NCBI GenBank assembly: GCA_018240585.1
Contig: JAFEFM010000495.1
Span: 1 to 64,000, forward strand
Direction of reading: 5' to 3'
Length of the DNA: 64,000 nt
DNA from: Pseudomonadota bacterium
GTDB lineage: Bacteria; Pseudomonadota; Gammaproteobacteria; Burkholderiales; Rhodocyclaceae
This document shows positions 18,071 through 29,106 of the stretch, piece after piece; within the stretch, counting starts at the first letter, position 1; each line of letters begins with the position of its first letter. Under the pieces are notes generated by a model. The model had not been told where the DNA came from and ran no database searches. It was given only the letters and a program-made list of their open reading frames with translations. A program made the position numbers and the translations under genes.

Positions 18071-19213
18071 GTGAGTGCATCCCTTCCCGCCCTTCTAGCG
18101 CTCGCCGATGGGACGGTGTTCTACGGCAAGGGCATCGGCGCGGTCGGCAGCACGGTCGGCGAAGTGGTCTTCAATACCTCGATGTCGGGTTATCAGGAAA
18201 TCCTGACCGACCCGAGCTACTCGCGCCAGATCGTCACGCTGACCTACCCGCATATCGGCAATACCGGCGTCAACCGCGAGGACGTCGAATCGACGCGCGT
18301 GCATGCGGCCGGGCTCGTGATCCGTGATCTTCCGCTTCTGCCGTCCAACTTCCGCATGGATCAGCGACTGGACGCTTACCTCCGTGCGGAGAACGTCGTC
18401 GCCATCGCCGGCATCGACACCCGCAGGCTCACCCGCGTGCTGCGCGAGAAGGGCACGCAGGCTGGTTGCATCGTGACCGCGGCGGAACCCGGCGCGCTAG
18501 ATGCCGAGGCGGCCATTGCGGCTGCACGAGGTTTTCCCGGTCTCGCAGGCATGGATCTCGCCAAGGTCGTCTGCACCGAGGAGGCTTATGACTGGGCCGA
18601 GACCGAATGGGCACTGGGGCGTGGATACGGCAAGCAGGCACAGCCCCGCTTCCACGTGGTCGCCTACGACTTCGGTGTGAAGTTCAACATCCTGCGCATG
18701 CTCGCGGAGCGTGGCTGCCGCTTGACGGTGGTGCCCGCTCAGACCCCGGCCGCCGAAGTGCTGGCGATGAAACCGGACGGCGTGTTCCTGTCGAATGGCC
18801 CCGGTGACCCTGAACCCTGCGACTACGCGATCGATGCGATCCGCGGCTTCATCGACGCGCGCGTGCCCACGTTCGGCATCTGCCTGGGACATCAGTTGCT
18901 CGCGCTCGCCTCCGGTGCCAGGACGATGAAGATGAAGTTCGGCCATCACGGGGCCAACCACCCGGTCAAGGACCTCGACAGCGGTCAGGTGCTGATCACC
19001 AGCCAGAACCACGGCTTTGCCGTCGACCCCTCGACGATGCCGGCCAACCTGCGGGTGACGCATCAATCCCTGTTCGATGGTTCGAACCAGGGATTGGCGC
19101 GCACCGATGCGCCGGCATTCTCGTTCCAGGGGCATCCGGAAGCGAGTCCGGGGCCGCACGACGTGGCCTACCTTTTCGACCGCTTCATCGGCTTGATGGA
19201 AGCGGCTGGGTAA
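18071..19213 (+). CDS. carA: Carbamoyl-phosphate synthase small (glutaminase) subunit
   Basis: CarA hydrolyses glutamine to supply ammonia to CarB. The 380-residue protein has the N-terminal CPSase small-chain domain ([32 protein letters not shown]) and a class I amidotransferase domain with the catalytic cysteine in [16 protein letters not shown]. The histidine/glutamate pair is in [11 protein letters not shown]. The start is a GTG, the only one consistent with the family N-terminus. It forms an operon with carB and greA and is preceded by the hairpin leader. Confidence 0.98.
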   Translation: MSASLPALLALADGTVFYGKGIGAVGSTVGEVVFNTSMSGYQEILTDPSYSRQIVTLTYPHIGNTGVNREDVESTRVHAAGLVIRDLPLLPSNFRMDQRLDAYLRAENVVAIAGIDTRRLTRVLREKGTQAGCIVTAAEPGALDAEAAIAAARGFPGLAGMDLAKVVCTEEAYDWAETEWALGRGYGKQAQPRFHVVAYDFGVKFNILRMLAERGCRLTVVPAQTPAAEVLAMKPDGVFLSNGPGDPEPCDYAIDAIRGFIDARVPTFGICLGHQLLALASGARTMKMKFGHHGANHPVKDLDSGQVLITSQNHGFAVDPSTMPANLRVTHQSLFDGSNQGLARTDAPAFSFQGHPEASPGPHDVAYLFDRFIGLMEAAG

Positions 19214-19224
19214 TCCGGCGTTCC

Positions 19225-19274
19225 GGCAGGCTACCGCCTGCCGTCACTGTTCGACGCCGGCACACGATGCCGGC
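19225..19274 (+). other. Two tandem hairpins in the carA-carB gap
   Basis: GGCAGGC (19225-19231) pairs with GCCTGCC (19236-19242) over a four-base loop. GCCGGCA (19256-19262) pairs with TGCCGGC (19268-19274) over a five-base loop. Both stems are perfect 7-mers. Neither has a T-run, so they look like RNA-processing or stability elements, not terminators. Confidence 0.6.
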
Positions 19275-19298
19275 TCAAGGAATCACTGAGGCAAGACG

Positions 19299-22200
19299 AT
19301 GCCGAAACGTACCGACATAAAGAGCATCCTGATCATCGGCGCAGGCCCGATCATCATCGGCCAGGCCTGCGAATTCGATTATTCGGGCGCCCAGGCCTGC
19401 AAGGCCCTGCGCGAGGAAGGTTACAAGGTCATCCTGGTCAATTCGAACCCGGCCACGATCATGACCGATCCTGGCACGGCCGATGTCACGTACATCGAGC
19501 CGATCACCTGGCAGGTTGTCGAGCGCATCATCGCGAAGGAACGTCCCGACGCGCTGCTGCCGACGATGGGCGGACAGACCGCGCTCAACTGTGCGCTCGA
19601 CCTGGCGCACAATGGCGTGCTCGAGAAGTACGGCGTGGAACTGATCGGCGCTTCCGAGGAGGCGATCGACAAGGCGGAGGACCGCCTGAAGTTCAAGGAG
19701 GCGATGACCAAGATCGGCCTCGGTTCGGCGCGCTCCGGCATCGCCCACAGCATGGAAGAGGCGCTGCAGGTGCAGGGGGGTATCGGCTTCCCCGTCATCA
19801 TCCGCCCGAGCTTCACGCTCGGTGGCAGCGGCGGCGGCATCGCGTACAACATGGAAGAGTTCCACGAGATCTGCAAGCGCGGTCTCGAAGCGAGCCCGAC
19901 CAACGAGCTGCTGATCGAGGAATCGCTCCTCGGCTGGAAGGAATACGAGATGGAAGTCGTCCGCGACAAGGCGGACAACTGCATCATCGTATGCTCGATC
20001 GAGAACCTCGACCCGATGGGCGTGCATACCGGAGACTCCATCACCGTCGCTCCGAGCCAGACGCTGACCGACAAGGAATACCAGATCATGCGCAACGCCT
20101 CGATCGCGGTGCTGCGCGAGATCGGGGTGGATACCGGGGGCTCGAACGTCCAGTTCGCCATCAACCCCAAGGACGGTCGCATGATCGTCATCGAGATGAA
20201 TCCGCGCGTGTCGCGTTCGTCCGCGCTGGCCTCCAAGGCGACCGGTTTCCCGATCGCCAAGGTGGCGGCCAAGCTGGCAGTGGGTTACACGCTGGATGAG
20301 CTCAAGAACGACATCACCGGCGGTGCGACGCCGGCATCGTTCGAACCCTCGATCGACTATGTCGTCACCAAGATCCCGCGCTTCGCCTTCGAGAAGTTTC
20401 CGCAGGCCAACGATCGCCTGACCACGCAGATGAAGTCGGTGGGCGAAGTCATGGCGATGGGGCGCACTTTCCAGGAATCGTTCCAGAAGGCGCTGCGCGG
20501 CCTCGAAGTTGGGGTCTACGGTCTGGACGAGATCGAAGCCGATTCGGAGGATCTGGAGCGCGAACTCGCCAGTCCCGGGCCGCAGCGCATCTGGTATGTG
20601 GGCCAGGGCTTCCGCGAGGGCATGAGCCTGGAGCAGGTGTACAACCTGACGAAGATCGACCCGTGGTTCCTCGCCCAGATCGAGGACATCATCCTCACCG
20701 AGAAGTCGCTCGTCGGGCGTTCGCTGAAGGCGATCCAGGCTGCCCAGATGCGCGAGCTCAAGCGCAAGGGTTTTTCCGACCGTCGCATCGCCAGGCTGCT
20801 GGGTGCCGACGAGACGGCGGTGCGCCTGCATCGCCATACGCTCGGCGTACGTCCGGTGTACAAGCGTGTCGATACCTGCGCCGCGGAATTTTCGACCTCG
20901 ACCGCCTACATGTATTCCTCCTACGAGGAGGAGTGCGAGGCGCAGCCTAGCGACAAGAAGAAGATCATGGTGCTGGGCGGCGGTCCGAACCGAATCGGCC
21001 AGGGGATCGAGTTCGACTATTGCTGCGTCCATGCCGCGCTCGCGCTGCGCGAGGACGGCTACGAGACCATCATGGTCAACTGCAACCCGGAAACCGTGTC
21101 TACCGACTACGACACATCCGACCGCCTGTATTTCGAGCCGATCACGCTGGAGGACATCCTCGAGATCGTTCATATCGAGAAGCCGGTGGGCGTGATCGTG
21201 CAGTTCGGCGGTCAGACGCCGCTCAAGCGTGCCAAGGCGCTCGAAGCGAACGGAGTGCCGATCATCGGCACCAGTCCGGACATGATCGATGCCGCGGAGG
21301 ACCGCGAGCGCTTCCAGAAGCTGCTCACCGACCTCGGTCTCAAGCAGCCGCCCAACCGCACTGCGCGTACGCCGGAAGAGGCGGTCCGCCTGGCGGCGGA
21401 GATCGGTTACCCGCTGGTGGTGCGTCCTTCGTATGTGCTGGGCGGGCGGGCGATGGAGATTGTGCACGAGCAGAAGGACCTCGAGCGCTACATGCGCGAG
21501 GCGGTCAAGGTATCGAACGAATCCCCCGTGTTGCTCGATCGCTTCCTGAACGATGCCACCGAAATCGACGTCGATGCCTTGTCCGACGGCAAGCAGGTGA
21601 TCATCGGCGGCATCATGGAGCACATCGAGCAGGCCGGTGTGCATTCGGGCGATTCGGCGTGCTCGCTGCCGCCCTATACGCTCACGCCCAAGTTGCAGGA
21701 CGAACTGCGCCGCCAGACGGAGGCGATGGCACGTGCGCTCAACGTCGTGGGCCTCATGAACGTGCAGTTTGCCATCCAGGGCGAGGGCGAGAATGCCGTC
21801 GTCTATGTGCTTGAAGTGAACCCCCGCGCCTCGCGCACGGTGCCCTTCGTGTCCAAGGCCTGCTCGCTGCCGCTGGCGAAGGTCGCCGCGCGCTGCATGG
21901 CCGGACAGAGCCTGGCCAGCCAGGGCGTCACGGGCGAAATCGTGCCCCCTTACTACTCGGTGAAGGAGGCAGTGTTCCCGTTCGTCAAATTCCCGGGTGT
22001 CGACACCATCCTCGGTCCCGAGATGAAGTCGACTGGCGAAGTCATGGGCGTGGGCCGCAGTTTTGCCGAGGCCTTCGTGAAGAGCCAGGTTGCGGCTGGT
22101 GTACGTCTGCCGCGGAGCGGGACGGCCTTCATCAGTGTCAAGGCGTCCGATCGTCCTGCTGCTGTGGAGGTCGCGAAGGAGCTTCACGAGCTGGGATTCT

Positions 22201-22529
22201 CCCTCGTCGCGACACGCGGCACGGCCTCAGTGATCGAGGCGGCTGGCGTCCCGGTTGCCGTGGTCAACAAGGTCAACGAGGGGCGGCCGCACATCGTCGA
22301 CATGATAAAGAACGAGGAAATCGCACTCGTGATCAACACGGTCGAGGAAAAGCGCCAGGCGATCACCGACTCCCGCTCCATCCGCACCAGCGCGCTCGCC
22401 GCCAAGGTGACGGTGTTCACGACGATCGAAGGCGCGCGCGCTGCCTGCATGGGCATGCGCAGCCTGGCCGACGGCATCGAGGTCTACTCCGTGCAGTCCC
22501 TGCACGCCGAACTGAATCAGGCAGCATGA
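19299..22529 (+). CDS. carB: Carbamoyl-phosphate synthase large subunit
   Basis: CarB makes carbamoyl phosphate from bicarbonate, ammonia and two ATP for pyrimidines and arginine. The 1076-residue protein has the duplicated structure: two ATP-grasp halves, each opening with a related segment ([20 protein letters not shown] near residue 10 and [19 protein letters not shown] near 558). An oligomerisation region lies between them and an MGS-like allosteric domain occupies the last 130 residues ([20 protein letters not shown] onward). GAGG precedes the ATG. Its stop overlaps the greA start (ATGA). Confidence 0.99.
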   Translation: MPKRTDIKSILIIGAGPIIIGQACEFDYSGAQACKALREEGYKVILVNSNPATIMTDPGTADVTYIEPITWQVVERIIAKERPDALLPTMGGQTALNCALDLAHNGVLEKYGVELIGASEEAIDKAEDRLKFKEAMTKIGLGSARSGIAHSMEEALQVQGGIGFPVIIRPSFTLGGSGGGIAYNMEEFHEICKRGLEASPTNELLIEESLLGWKEYEMEVVRDKADNCIIVCSIENLDPMGVHTGDSITVAPSQTLTDKEYQIMRNASIAVLREIGVDTGGSNVQFAINPKDGRMIVIEMNPRVSRSSALASKATGFPIAKVAAKLAVGYTLDELKNDITGGATPASFEPSIDYVVTKIPRFAFEKFPQANDRLTTQMKSVGEVMAMGRTFQESFQKALRGLEVGVYGLDEIEADSEDLERELASPGPQRIWYVGQGFREGMSLEQVYNLTKIDPWFLAQIEDIILTEKSLVGRSLKAIQAAQMRELKRKGFSDRRIARLLGADETAVRLHRHTLGVRPVYKRVDTCAAEFSTSTAYMYSSYEEECEAQPSDKKKIMVLGGGPNRIGQGIEFDYCCVHAALALREDGYETIMVNCNPETVSTDYDTSDRLYFEPITLEDILEIVHIEKPVGVIVQFGGQTPLKRAKALEANGVPIIGTSPDMIDAAEDRERFQKLLTDLGLKQPPNRTARTPEEAVRLAAEIGYPLVVRPSYVLGGRAMEIVHEQKDLERYMREAVKVSNESPVLLDRFLNDATEIDVDALSDGKQVIIGGIMEHIEQAGVHSGDSACSLPPYTLTPKLQDELRRQTEAMARALNVVGLMNVQFAIQGEGENAVVYVLEVNPRASRTVPFVSKACSLPLAKVAARCMAGQSLASQGVTGEIVPPYYSVKEAVFPFVKFPGVDTILGPEMKSTGEVMGVGRSFAEAFVKSQVAAGVRLPRSGTAFISVKASDRPAAVEVAKELHELGFSLVATRGTASVIEAAGVPVAVVNKVNEGRPHIVDMIKNEEIALVINTVEEKRQAITDSRSIRTSALAAKVTVFTTIEGARAACMGMRSLADGIEVYSVQSLHAELNQAA

Positions 22530-23002
22530 ACAAGACTCCGCTTACGGTTAATGGCGCAGAGCGGCTGCGCGAGGAACTGCATCGTCTGAAGACGGTTGAC
22601 CGCCCGAACGTGATCGCCGCGATCGCCGAGGCGCGCTCGCACGGTGACCTGTCCGAGAATGCCGAGTACGACGCAGCCAAGGAGCGCCAAGGGTTCATAG
22701 AGGGCCGGATCATGGAGGTCGAGGGCAAGCTCGCTCACGCCCAGATCATCGACCCCAAACTGCTTGATGCGGACGGCCGTTGCGTGTTTGGCTCCACCGT
22801 CGAGCTCGAAGACATGGATTCAGGGCAGGTCGTCGTCTATCAGATCGTCGGAGAGGACGAGGCGGACATCAAGGCGAACAAGATCTCGATCAGCTCGCCG
22901 ATTGCGCGCGCGCTGATCGGCAAGTACGCCGGCGACATCGCCGAGGTGCAGGCTCCCGGCGGCGTCCGCGAGTACGAGATCATCGACGTTCGCTACGTTT
23001 GA
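22526..23002 (+). CDS. greA: Transcription elongation factor GreA
   Basis: GreA rescues backtracked RNA polymerase by stimulating transcript cleavage. The 158-residue protein has the N-terminal coiled coil with tip acidic residues ([20 protein letters not shown]) and a C-terminal FKBP-like domain ([30 protein letters not shown]). It overlaps carB by four bases and is followed by the DUF4149 gene three bases later. Confidence 0.98.
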   Translation: MNKTPLTVNGAERLREELHRLKTVDRPNVIAAIAEARSHGDLSENAEYDAAKERQGFIEGRIMEVEGKLAHAQIIDPKLLDADGRCVFGSTVELEDMDSGQVVVYQIVGEDEADIKANKISISSPIARALIGKYAGDIAEVQAPGGVREYEIIDVRYV

Positions 23003-23005
23003 GCG

Positions 23006-23470
23006 ATGCTGAACCGCCTTGCCGAGCATCTCGCGCTCGTCGTCGTCACCCTCTGGGTCGGCGGAATGTGGGCGGTGGGATATCTCGTCGCGCCAGTCTT
23101 GTTCGACATGCTGTCCGACCGGGTGCTCGCGGGCAGGGTGGCAGGTCGGCTGTTCGACTTCGTCGGCTGGTTCGGCCTCGGCAGCGCGCTCTACCTGATG
23201 GTGTTTGCCGCGTTGCGGGCGGGCTGGGCCGTTTTCCGCAGCGGCCTTTTCTGGCTGCTGGTCGCCATCCTGGCGCTGATTGCGGCGGGACAGTTCGGCA
23301 TTCAGCCCTTGATGGCCGAGCTGAAGGCGAGCGCGTGGCCGCGCGACGTGATGAGCACGGTGATGCGGGGCCGCTTCGCCACCTGGCACGGCATTTCCAG
23401 CGTCCTCTATCTGATCCAGAGCCTGCTCGGAATCTTGTTGGTGTTCTCGCTCAGGAGGACGCTCAGGTAG
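23006..23470 (+). CDS. DUF4149 integral membrane protein
   Basis: The 154-residue protein has four hydrophobic segments (about 7-30, 48-68, 78-98 and 128-148). The N-terminal VTLWVGGMWAVGYLVAPVLF and a central arginine-containing loop are typical of DUF4149 proteins. The family is of unknown function, and I recall it following greA in betaproteobacteria. It is three bases after greA, so it is the last gene of the carAB-greA transcript, and it is convergent with yhbY. Confidence 0.85.
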   Translation: MLNRLAEHLALVVVTLWVGGMWAVGYLVAPVLFDMLSDRVLAGRVAGRLFDFVGWFGLGSALYLMVFAALRAGWAVFRSGLFWLLVAILALIAAGQFGIQPLMAELKASAWPRDVMSTVMRGRFATWHGISSVLYLIQSLLGILLVFSLRRTLR

Positions 23471-23522
23471 CGAACAGTGACCCTTGCCCCGCTCCTGCGC
23501 CGCGGAGCAGGGTGCGTTTGAC

Positions 23523-23978
23523 TCAGCGACCCCGCCCGCTGCCGCGGACACGGGCGCTGGGGGTGCGGGCTGGGGAACGCCGGGATTCCGCCGAGGCTTT
23601 GGCCAGCGCTGCGCGTCGCGCAGCCGCCGCGAAGGCGGCGGCCGATTTCGCTGTGGCGGCCTTCGCCGGGCGGCTCGCGGTATTTTCCGTTGCCGATTTC
23701 TCCTCTTCGCGACGCTGGCGCCAGACGACGAGGATGTTGCCGATATGCTGGACTGCGGCGGCGTCGAGCGCACCACATAGGTCCTGCATGAGGGATTCGC
23801 GCACATCGCGTTCCGCGCCCTGCACGCGAACCTTGATCAGTTCGTGGACCTGAAGCGAGCGTTCCACTTCGGCCAGGACAGAGGGCGTGAGTCCATTGCC
23901 CGCAATGGTGACGACCGGATTCAGGTGGTGTGCCTTTGCACGCAGTTCGCGTCTCTGGGCGGGCGTAAGCTCAATCAT
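23523..23978 (-). CDS. yhbY: YhbY-type CRM-domain RNA-binding protein with basic C-terminal tail
   Basis: Residues 1-90 are a CRM domain as in E. coli YhbY, which binds the pre-50S ribosome. It shows MIELTPAQRRELRAKAHHL, the GxxG loop in TIAGNGLTPSVL, HELIKVRVQG and GNILVVWRQRR. The protein runs on to 151 residues with a low-complexity tail of Ala, Lys, Arg and Ser. E. coli YhbY ends near 97 residues. The start codon lies 57 bases from the divergent rlmE start, the same arrangement as in E. coli. Confidence 0.92.
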   Translation of the reverse strand: MIELTPAQRRELRAKAHHLNPVVTIAGNGLTPSVLAEVERSLQVHELIKVRVQGAERDVRESLMQDLCGALDAAAVQHIGNILVVWRQRREEEKSATENTASRPAKAATAKSAAAFAAAARRAALAKASAESRRSPARTPSARVRGSGRGR

Positions 23979-24035
23979 TGATTTTTCTCGACTTCTTGAC
24001 TTCGGTGGGGCAGGGATTCTACTCCGATTGGCGTG

Positions 24036-24659
24036 ATGAAACGAAACAAGACCAGCAAGGCGTGGTTGCATGAGCACGTCAATGACCCCTACGTGCAGCG
24101 CGCGCAGGCGGATGGTTACCGCGCGCGCGCGGCATACAAGCTGATCGAGATCGATGATCGCGATCGCCTGTTGCGGCCTGGCGCCGTCGTCGTCGATCTC
24201 GGCGCCGCGCCGGGGTCGTGGTGTCAGGTGGCGGTCAAGCGCTGCGGTGCGTCGGGCCGCGTGTTCGCGCTTGACATCCTTCCGGTGGAAGCAATTGCAG
24301 GTGTCGATTTCCTCCAGGGCGACTTCACCGAGGATACAGTGCTCGCCGAGCTGGAACGGCGGCTCGCGGGCGCCCGCGTCGATGCGGTTCTGTCGGACAT
24401 GGCGCCCAACCTCTCGGGAGTCGCGACCGTCGATCAGGCGCGGTCCATCCACCTGTGCGAACTCGCCCTCGATTTTGCTGCACAGCATCTGAAACCTTCG
24501 GGCCAGTTCGTCGTGAAGGTCTTCCAGGGGGAGGGATTCATGGAGTTCCGCAAGGCGATGGAAGGGGTCTTCAGTAGCGTGCAGGTGCGTAAGCCCAAGG
24601 CGTCGCGTGATCGCAGCGCGGAGGTTTACCTCCTCGGCAAGGGCGTGCGGCAGCGTTGA
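24036..24659 (+). CDS. rlmE: 23S rRNA 2'-O-ribose methyltransferase RlmE (FtsJ/RrmJ)
   Basis: RlmE methylates U2552 of 23S rRNA in the A-loop. The 207-residue protein has motif [17 protein letters not shown], the catalytic aspartate region [10 protein letters not shown] and [13 protein letters not shown], giving the K-D-K-E-type active site. The ATG at 24036 is preferred over a GTG immediately before it. It is the first gene of the rlmE-ftsH-folP-glmM series, divergent from yhbY. Confidence 0.96.
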   Translation: MKRNKTSKAWLHEHVNDPYVQRAQADGYRARAAYKLIEIDDRDRLLRPGAVVVDLGAAPGSWCQVAVKRCGASGRVFALDILPVEAIAGVDFLQGDFTEDTVLAELERRLAGARVDAVLSDMAPNLSGVATVDQARSIHLCELALDFAAQHLKPSGQFVVKVFQGEGFMEFRKAMEGVFSSVQVRKPKASRDRSAEVYLLGKGVRQR

Positions 24660-24698
24660 CGAACGGCATCATTGAGCCGCGCAATGGCGGCCATTGGT

Positions 24699-24727
24699 TT
24701 GCCCGTGGGAACGTTCGCCTCTAGAAT
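24699..24727 (+). promoter_or_regulatory. Sigma70-type promoter of ftsH
   Basis: TTGCCC (24699-24704), a 17-base spacer and TAGAAT (24722-24727) in the rlmE-ftsH gap. The hexamers are nearly identical to those proposed for carA. Predicted start near 24734 gives a leader of about 42 bases. Confidence 0.6.
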
Positions 24728-24744
24728 GAATCAATTACGCGTAT

Positions 24745-24758
24745 GCCCGAGACCGGGC
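24745..24758 (+). other. Small GC hairpin in the ftsH 5' leader
   Basis: GCCCG (24745-24749) pairs with CGGGC (24754-24758) over loop AGAC, directly upstream of the GGGG (24763-24766) that is the only ribosome-site candidate for the TTG start of ftsH. Confidence 0.4.
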
Positions 24759-24775
24759 TCCTGGGGTAGAGTGCT

Positions 24776-26668
24776 TTGAACAATCTTCTGAAGAATCTTG
24801 CGATCTGGATGGTGATCGGTGTCGTGCTGATGACCGTGTTCAACCAGTTCAACGCCCGCCAGACGCCACCGAACACCATGGAGTACTCGCAGTTCATGGA
24901 GGAGGCCAAGGCGGGTCGGATCGCCAAGGCAACGGTGGATGGCCGCGTGCTGAAGGCCACCACGCAGGAGGGCCGCTCGATCACTGTGTACACGCCGGGC
25001 GTGCAGGATATCTGGATGGTGTCCGACCTGATGCGTTACGGTGTTGCGGTGAACGCCAGCAAACCGGAGGAGGAGCAGTCCTTCCTCGCCAACATCTTCG
25101 TTTCGTGGTTCCCGATGCTGCTGTTGATCGGCGTCTGGGTCTTCTTCATGCGTCAGATGCAGGGCGGAGGCAAGGGTGGCGCGTTCTCGTTCGGCAAGAG
25201 CAAGGCGCGCATGCTGGACGAATCGGCGAACTCGGTCACCTTTGCGGACGTCGCGGGTTGCGATGAGGCCAAGGAGGAAGTCTTCGAACTCGTCGAGTTC
25301 CTGCGTGATCCCTCCAAGTTCCAGAAACTCGGTGGTCGCATTCCCAAGGGCGTGCTGATGGTCGGCTCGCCGGGAACGGGCAAGACGCTGCTTGCGAAGG
25401 CGATCGCAGGTGAAGCCAAGGTGCCCTTCTTCTCCATCTCGGGTTCCGATTTCGTCGAGATGTTCGTCGGCGTTGGAGCGGCACGTGTTCGCGACATGTT
25501 CGAGCAGGCCAAGAAGCACGCGCCCTGCATCATCTTCATCGACGAGATCGATGCGGTGGGCCGGCAGCGCGGCGCGGGGCTGGGTGGCGGCAACGACGAG
25601 CGCGAACAGACGTTGAACCAGTTGCTGGTGGAGATGGACGGCTTCGAAGGCCAGACGGGCGTCATCGTGATTGCGGCGACCAACCGGCCCGACGTGCTTG
25701 ATCCGGCGCTGCTGCGTCCGGGGCGCTTCGACCGCCAGGTGGTTGTCGCGTTGCCCGACATCCGCGGCCGCGAGCAGATCCTCAAGGTGCACATGCGCAA
25801 GGTGCCCATCGCGCCCGACGTGGATGCGCAGGTGCTGGCGCGCGGCACGCCCGGGTTTGCCGGTGCCGACCTCGCCAACCTTGTGAACGAGGCGGCGCTC
25901 TTCGCAGCGCGCGCCAACAAGCGCCTGGTGGACATGGAGGACTTCGAGCGCGCCAAGGACAAGATCATGATGGGCGCCGAGCGCCGGTCGGTGGTGATGC
26001 CGGAAGAGGAGCGTCGCAACACGGCGTATCACGAGTCGGGTCACGCCGTGGTGGCGCGCCTGCTCGACAAGACCGACCCTGTGCACAAGGTCACGATCAT
26101 CCCGCGTGGCCGGGCGCTCGGCGTGACGATGCAGTTGCCCACAGAAGACAGGTACAGCCAGGACCGCGACCGACTGTTGCAGACCATCACGGTGCTGTTC
26201 GGTGGCCGCATCGCTGAAGAAATCTTCATGCAGCAGATGACGACGGGTGCGTCCAATGACTTCCAGCGCGCAACGGACCTGGCGAGGCGGATGGTCACCC
26301 AGTGGGGCATGTCCGACAGCCTCGGGCCCATGGTCTACGGCGAGGAGGAAGGCGAGATCTTTCTTGGTCGCCAGGTGACGACTCACCGCAACGTGTCGGA
26401 GGCGACGATGCAGAAGGTGGATGCGGAAATCCGACGCATCATCGATCAGCAATATGCACTGGCACGTCGTCTGTTGCAGGAGAATCGCGACAAGGTTGAA
26501 GCGATGACGCACGCCCTGCTCGAGTGGGAGACGATCGACGCCGATCAGATCAACGACATCATGGAAGGCAGGCCGCCGCGCGCGCCCAAGCCCGCAGCGG
26601 TGCCGGTCAGCCGCTCCAAGGACGACTCTCCGGGTTCGGCGCCGACCGCGCCCGCGCCGGCAGCCTGA
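24776..26668 (+). CDS. ftsH: ATP-dependent zinc metalloprotease FtsH
   Basis: FtsH is the inner-membrane AAA+ protease degrading misassembled membrane proteins and regulators. The 630-residue protein has TM1 (about 6-22), a periplasmic region, TM2 (about 103-124), Walker A GSPGTGKT, Walker [16 protein letters not shown]-type [19 protein letters not shown], and the zinc site [10 protein letters not shown]. The tail is Pro/Ala-rich. The N-terminus [20 protein letters not shown] matches FtsH exactly only if translation begins at the TTG at 24776; the next ATG is inside TM1. A rare TTG start suggests modest translation. Confidence 0.97.
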   Translation: MNNLLKNLAIWMVIGVVLMTVFNQFNARQTPPNTMEYSQFMEEAKAGRIAKATVDGRVLKATTQEGRSITVYTPGVQDIWMVSDLMRYGVAVNASKPEEEQSFLANIFVSWFPMLLLIGVWVFFMRQMQGGGKGGAFSFGKSKARMLDESANSVTFADVAGCDEAKEEVFELVEFLRDPSKFQKLGGRIPKGVLMVGSPGTGKTLLAKAIAGEAKVPFFSISGSDFVEMFVGVGAARVRDMFEQAKKHAPCIIFIDEIDAVGRQRGAGLGGGNDEREQTLNQLLVEMDGFEGQTGVIVIAATNRPDVLDPALLRPGRFDRQVVVALPDIRGREQILKVHMRKVPIAPDVDAQVLARGTPGFAGADLANLVNEAALFAARANKRLVDMEDFERAKDKIMMGAERRSVVMPEEERRNTAYHESGHAVVARLLDKTDPVHKVTIIPRGRALGVTMQLPTEDRYSQDRDRLLQTITVLFGGRIAEEIFMQQMTTGASNDFQRATDLARRMVTQWGMSDSLGPMVYGEEEGEIFLGRQVTTHRNVSEATMQKVDAEIRRIIDQQYALARRLLQENRDKVEAMTHALLEWETIDADQINDIMEGRPPRAPKPAAVPVSRSKDDSPGSAPTAPAPAA

Positions 26669-26738
26669 TCCTGCGCTGCCGCGTGACAAACTATGCATGG
26701 GCCGGGCGACCGGCCCATTTCATTTACAGGAACAAGAA

Positions 26739-27560
26739 ATGAGCAAACTTCAATGCGGACGTTTCGTGCTGGATCTCGCGCAGCCGAAAGTGATGGCCAT
26801 CGTGAACCTGACTGACGACTCCTTCACGGGGGACGGCACACACGGCGATCTTGACCGGATGATGCGGCGGGCCGAAATCGCGCTGGAGGAGGGGGCAGAC
26901 ATGCTGGACATCGGCGCCGAGTCTTCCCGCCCAGGCTCGGATCCGGTGCCCGAGGAGCAGGAACTGGAACGCGTGGTGCGCTGTGTCGAGCGTCTGCACA
27001 GCCTGCGGGTGCCCCTTTCCATCGACACGCTCAAGCCCGCGGTGATGCGGGCCGCCATCGAAGCCGGGGCCGACATGATCAACGACATCAACGCCTTCAA
27101 CGCCGAAGGTGCGATCGAGGCGGTGGCAAAAAGCTCGGCTGGACTGTGCGTGATGCACATGCAGGGCGAACCGCGCACCATGCAGCGCAATCCGCAGTAC
27201 ACCGACGTCGTCGAGGATGTCGCGGCTTACCTGGATGGCCGAGTTCGGGCGCTGGAAGCGGCTGGCGTGTCGCGCGACCGTATCGTACTCGACCCGGGGT
27301 TTGGCTTCGGGAAGACGGTCGAGCACAACTTCATGCTCCTGCGCGAACTCGCCCGCCTTGGCCGGGATGGCCTGCCGGTGCTGGCAGGGCTGTCACGGAA
27401 GTCCATGCTGGGGAGCGTGACCGGAAGGCCGGTCGAGCAGCGCGTGGTAGCGAGTGTGGTGGCGGCGCTGATCGCCGTGCAGCGCGGTGCGGCCATCGTT
27501 CGGGTCCATGATGTCGGTGCGACCCGTGATGCGCTCCGCCTCTGGCAAGCGGTGTCATAA
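26739..27560 (+). CDS. folP: Dihydropteroate synthase
   Basis: FolP condenses p-aminobenzoate with the pterin pyrophosphate in folate synthesis and is the sulphonamide target. The 273-residue TIM-barrel protein shows AIVNLTDDSFTGDG, DIGAESSRPGSDPV, SIDTLKPAVMRAAIEAGADM with INDINAF, and DPGFGFGKTVEHN. The ATG at 26739 has AGGA nine bases upstream; an in-frame start at 26697 lacks a family match. The order ftsH-folP-glmM is that of E. coli. Confidence 0.97.
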   Translation: MSKLQCGRFVLDLAQPKVMAIVNLTDDSFTGDGTHGDLDRMMRRAEIALEEGADMLDIGAESSRPGSDPVPEEQELERVVRCVERLHSLRVPLSIDTLKPAVMRAAIEAGADMINDINAFNAEGAIEAVAKSSAGLCVMHMQGEPRTMQRNPQYTDVVEDVAAYLDGRVRALEAAGVSRDRIVLDPGFGFGKTVEHNFMLLRELARLGRDGLPVLAGLSRKSMLGSVTGRPVEQRVVASVVAALIAVQRGAAIVRVHDVGATRDALRLWQAVS

Positions 27561-27587
27561 TCTGCTTTTCTTTGCTCGGAACGTGCG

Positions 27588-28940
27588 ATGGGTCGCAAGT
27601 ATTTTGGTACGGATGGGGTGAGGGGGCGTGTGGGTGAGGCGCCGATCACGCCGGATTTCGTGATGCGCCTGGGTTATGCCGCAGGTGTGACGCTGGTGGC
27701 GCGCGAGAAGCTGCCCGCCGGTGAGCGCCCGGCGGTGCTCATCGGCAAGGACACGCGTATTTCCGGCTACCTGCTCGAGGCCTCGCTCGAAGCCGGTTTC
27801 GCGGCGGCCGGCGTGGACGTGATGCTGGCCGGGCCCATTCCCACGCCAGCAGTTGCCTACCTCACGCGCGCATTGCGGCTTCAGGCGGGAGTGGTGATCT
27901 CTGCGTCGCACAACCCCTTTTACGACAACGGAATCAAATTCTTTTCGGCAGGCGGGGCGAAGCTTCCTGACGCGATGGAAGCCGAAATCGAGGAGCGCCT
28001 CGACAAGCCAATGGGCTGCGTCGACTCGGCACAGCTTGGCCGCGCCCGCCGCATCGATGACGCAGCGGGGCGTTACATCGAGTTCTGCAAGAGCACGTTC
28101 CCGAACGAGATGGATCTGCGCGGCCTGCGCCTCGCACTGGACTGTGCCCATGGGGCGGCGTATCACATTGCGCCACGCGTCTTTCACGAACTCGGGGCTG
28201 ACGTGGTGGCCGTGGGCGTAGAGCCCAACGGGCTCAATATCAATGACGGCGTGGGCGCGACCCGTCCCGAATTCCTGCGCCAGGCGGTCCTGGCCAACGG
28301 TGCCGATATCGGTATTGCACTCGACGGCGATGGTGATCGTCTGATCATGGTGGACCGGAACGGCGAGGTTTACGACGGTGACAAACTCATCTATGTGATC
28401 GCCGCGGCGCGGAAAGCTGAAGGACGACTGGACGGCGTCATCGGCACGCTCATGAGCAATCTCGGCTTCGAGCACGCGATCGGACGTCTCGGCGTGCCGT
28501 TCGCGCGGGCAAAAGTGGGAGATCGCTATGTGCTCGAGATGCTGCACGATCGGGGATGGAAGCTGGGCGGCGAAAACTCCGGCCATATCATCTGTCTGGA
28601 CAGGCATTCGACAGGAGATGGCATCGTGTCGGCGCTCCAGGTGCTTGCGGCGCTCAAGCAGCACGGCCGTACGCTGGCGGAGGCCTGTTCTGATCTGACC
28701 TTCTATCCGCAGAAACTGGTGAATGTGCGCCTGCCGGCGGGGTTCGACTGGCGCGCGGACCAGAGCATCGCGGCCGCGCAGGCAAACGCCGACGCCGCAT
28801 TGGGGAACGACGGCAGGGTCCTCCTTCGACCCTCGGGCACCGAGCCCCTGCTGCGGGTCATGGTCGAGGGGCGCGACGGAGAGCTGGTCGAGCGCCTTGC
28901 GCGCCAGATTGCGGATGCCGTGCAGGAAGCAGTCGCCTGA
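27588..28940 (+). CDS. glmM: Phosphoglucosamine mutase
   Basis: GlmM converts glucosamine-6-phosphate to glucosamine-1-phosphate for UDP-GlcNAc. The 450-residue protein has the active phosphoserine loop [18 protein letters not shown] near residue 104, metal-binding [10 protein letters not shown], sugar-binding GGENSGHI and the C-terminal phosphate-binding [15 protein letters not shown]. Starts at the ATG 27 bases after folP. Confidence 0.98.
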   Translation: MGRKYFGTDGVRGRVGEAPITPDFVMRLGYAAGVTLVAREKLPAGERPAVLIGKDTRISGYLLEASLEAGFAAAGVDVMLAGPIPTPAVAYLTRALRLQAGVVISASHNPFYDNGIKFFSAGGAKLPDAMEAEIEERLDKPMGCVDSAQLGRARRIDDAAGRYIEFCKSTFPNEMDLRGLRLALDCAHGAAYHIAPRVFHELGADVVAVGVEPNGLNINDGVGATRPEFLRQAVLANGADIGIALDGDGDRLIMVDRNGEVYDGDKLIYVIAAARKAEGRLDGVIGTLMSNLGFEHAIGRLGVPFARAKVGDRYVLEMLHDRGWKLGGENSGHIICLDRHSTGDGIVSALQVLAALKQHGRTLAEACSDLTFYPQKLVNVRLPAGFDWRADQSIAAAQANADAALGNDGRVLLRPSGTEPLLRVMVEGRDGELVERLARQIADAVQEAVA

Positions 28941-29033
28941 TAGGCGTGCCTCTGCTTGGGCACGGCTCGGCGCCGTGGTGTGCTTCCCGTCCGGAACGCA
29001 GGCGGGATCGGCAGCTTGGTTGTCGAGACGGTG

Positions 29034-29062
29034 CTTCATGACATGAAATGTGGCTGTAACAT
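29034..29062 (+). promoter_or_regulatory. Possible Pho box upstream of pstS
   Basis: CTTCATG (29034-29040) and CTGTAAC (29054-29060) resemble PhoB half-sites, with a TACTGT (29071-29076) that could be the -10. Spacing between half-sites is not the canonical 11 bases, so this is only a candidate. Confidence 0.25.
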
Positions 29063-29106
29063 AGCCTTGGTACTGTGCGCTTTCGGTTTTCAAAGCAGAG
29101 GTAGTC

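Noticed and set aside
19275..22187. 970-codon open frame antisense to carB
   Set aside because: CarB is unmistakable along the whole stretch. The antisense product is His/Arg/Leu-rich with no family resemblance; such frames are common opposite highly biased GC genes.
24731..26698. 655-codon open frame antisense to ftsH
   Set aside because: Same artefact: the plus strand encodes complete FtsH with all motifs.
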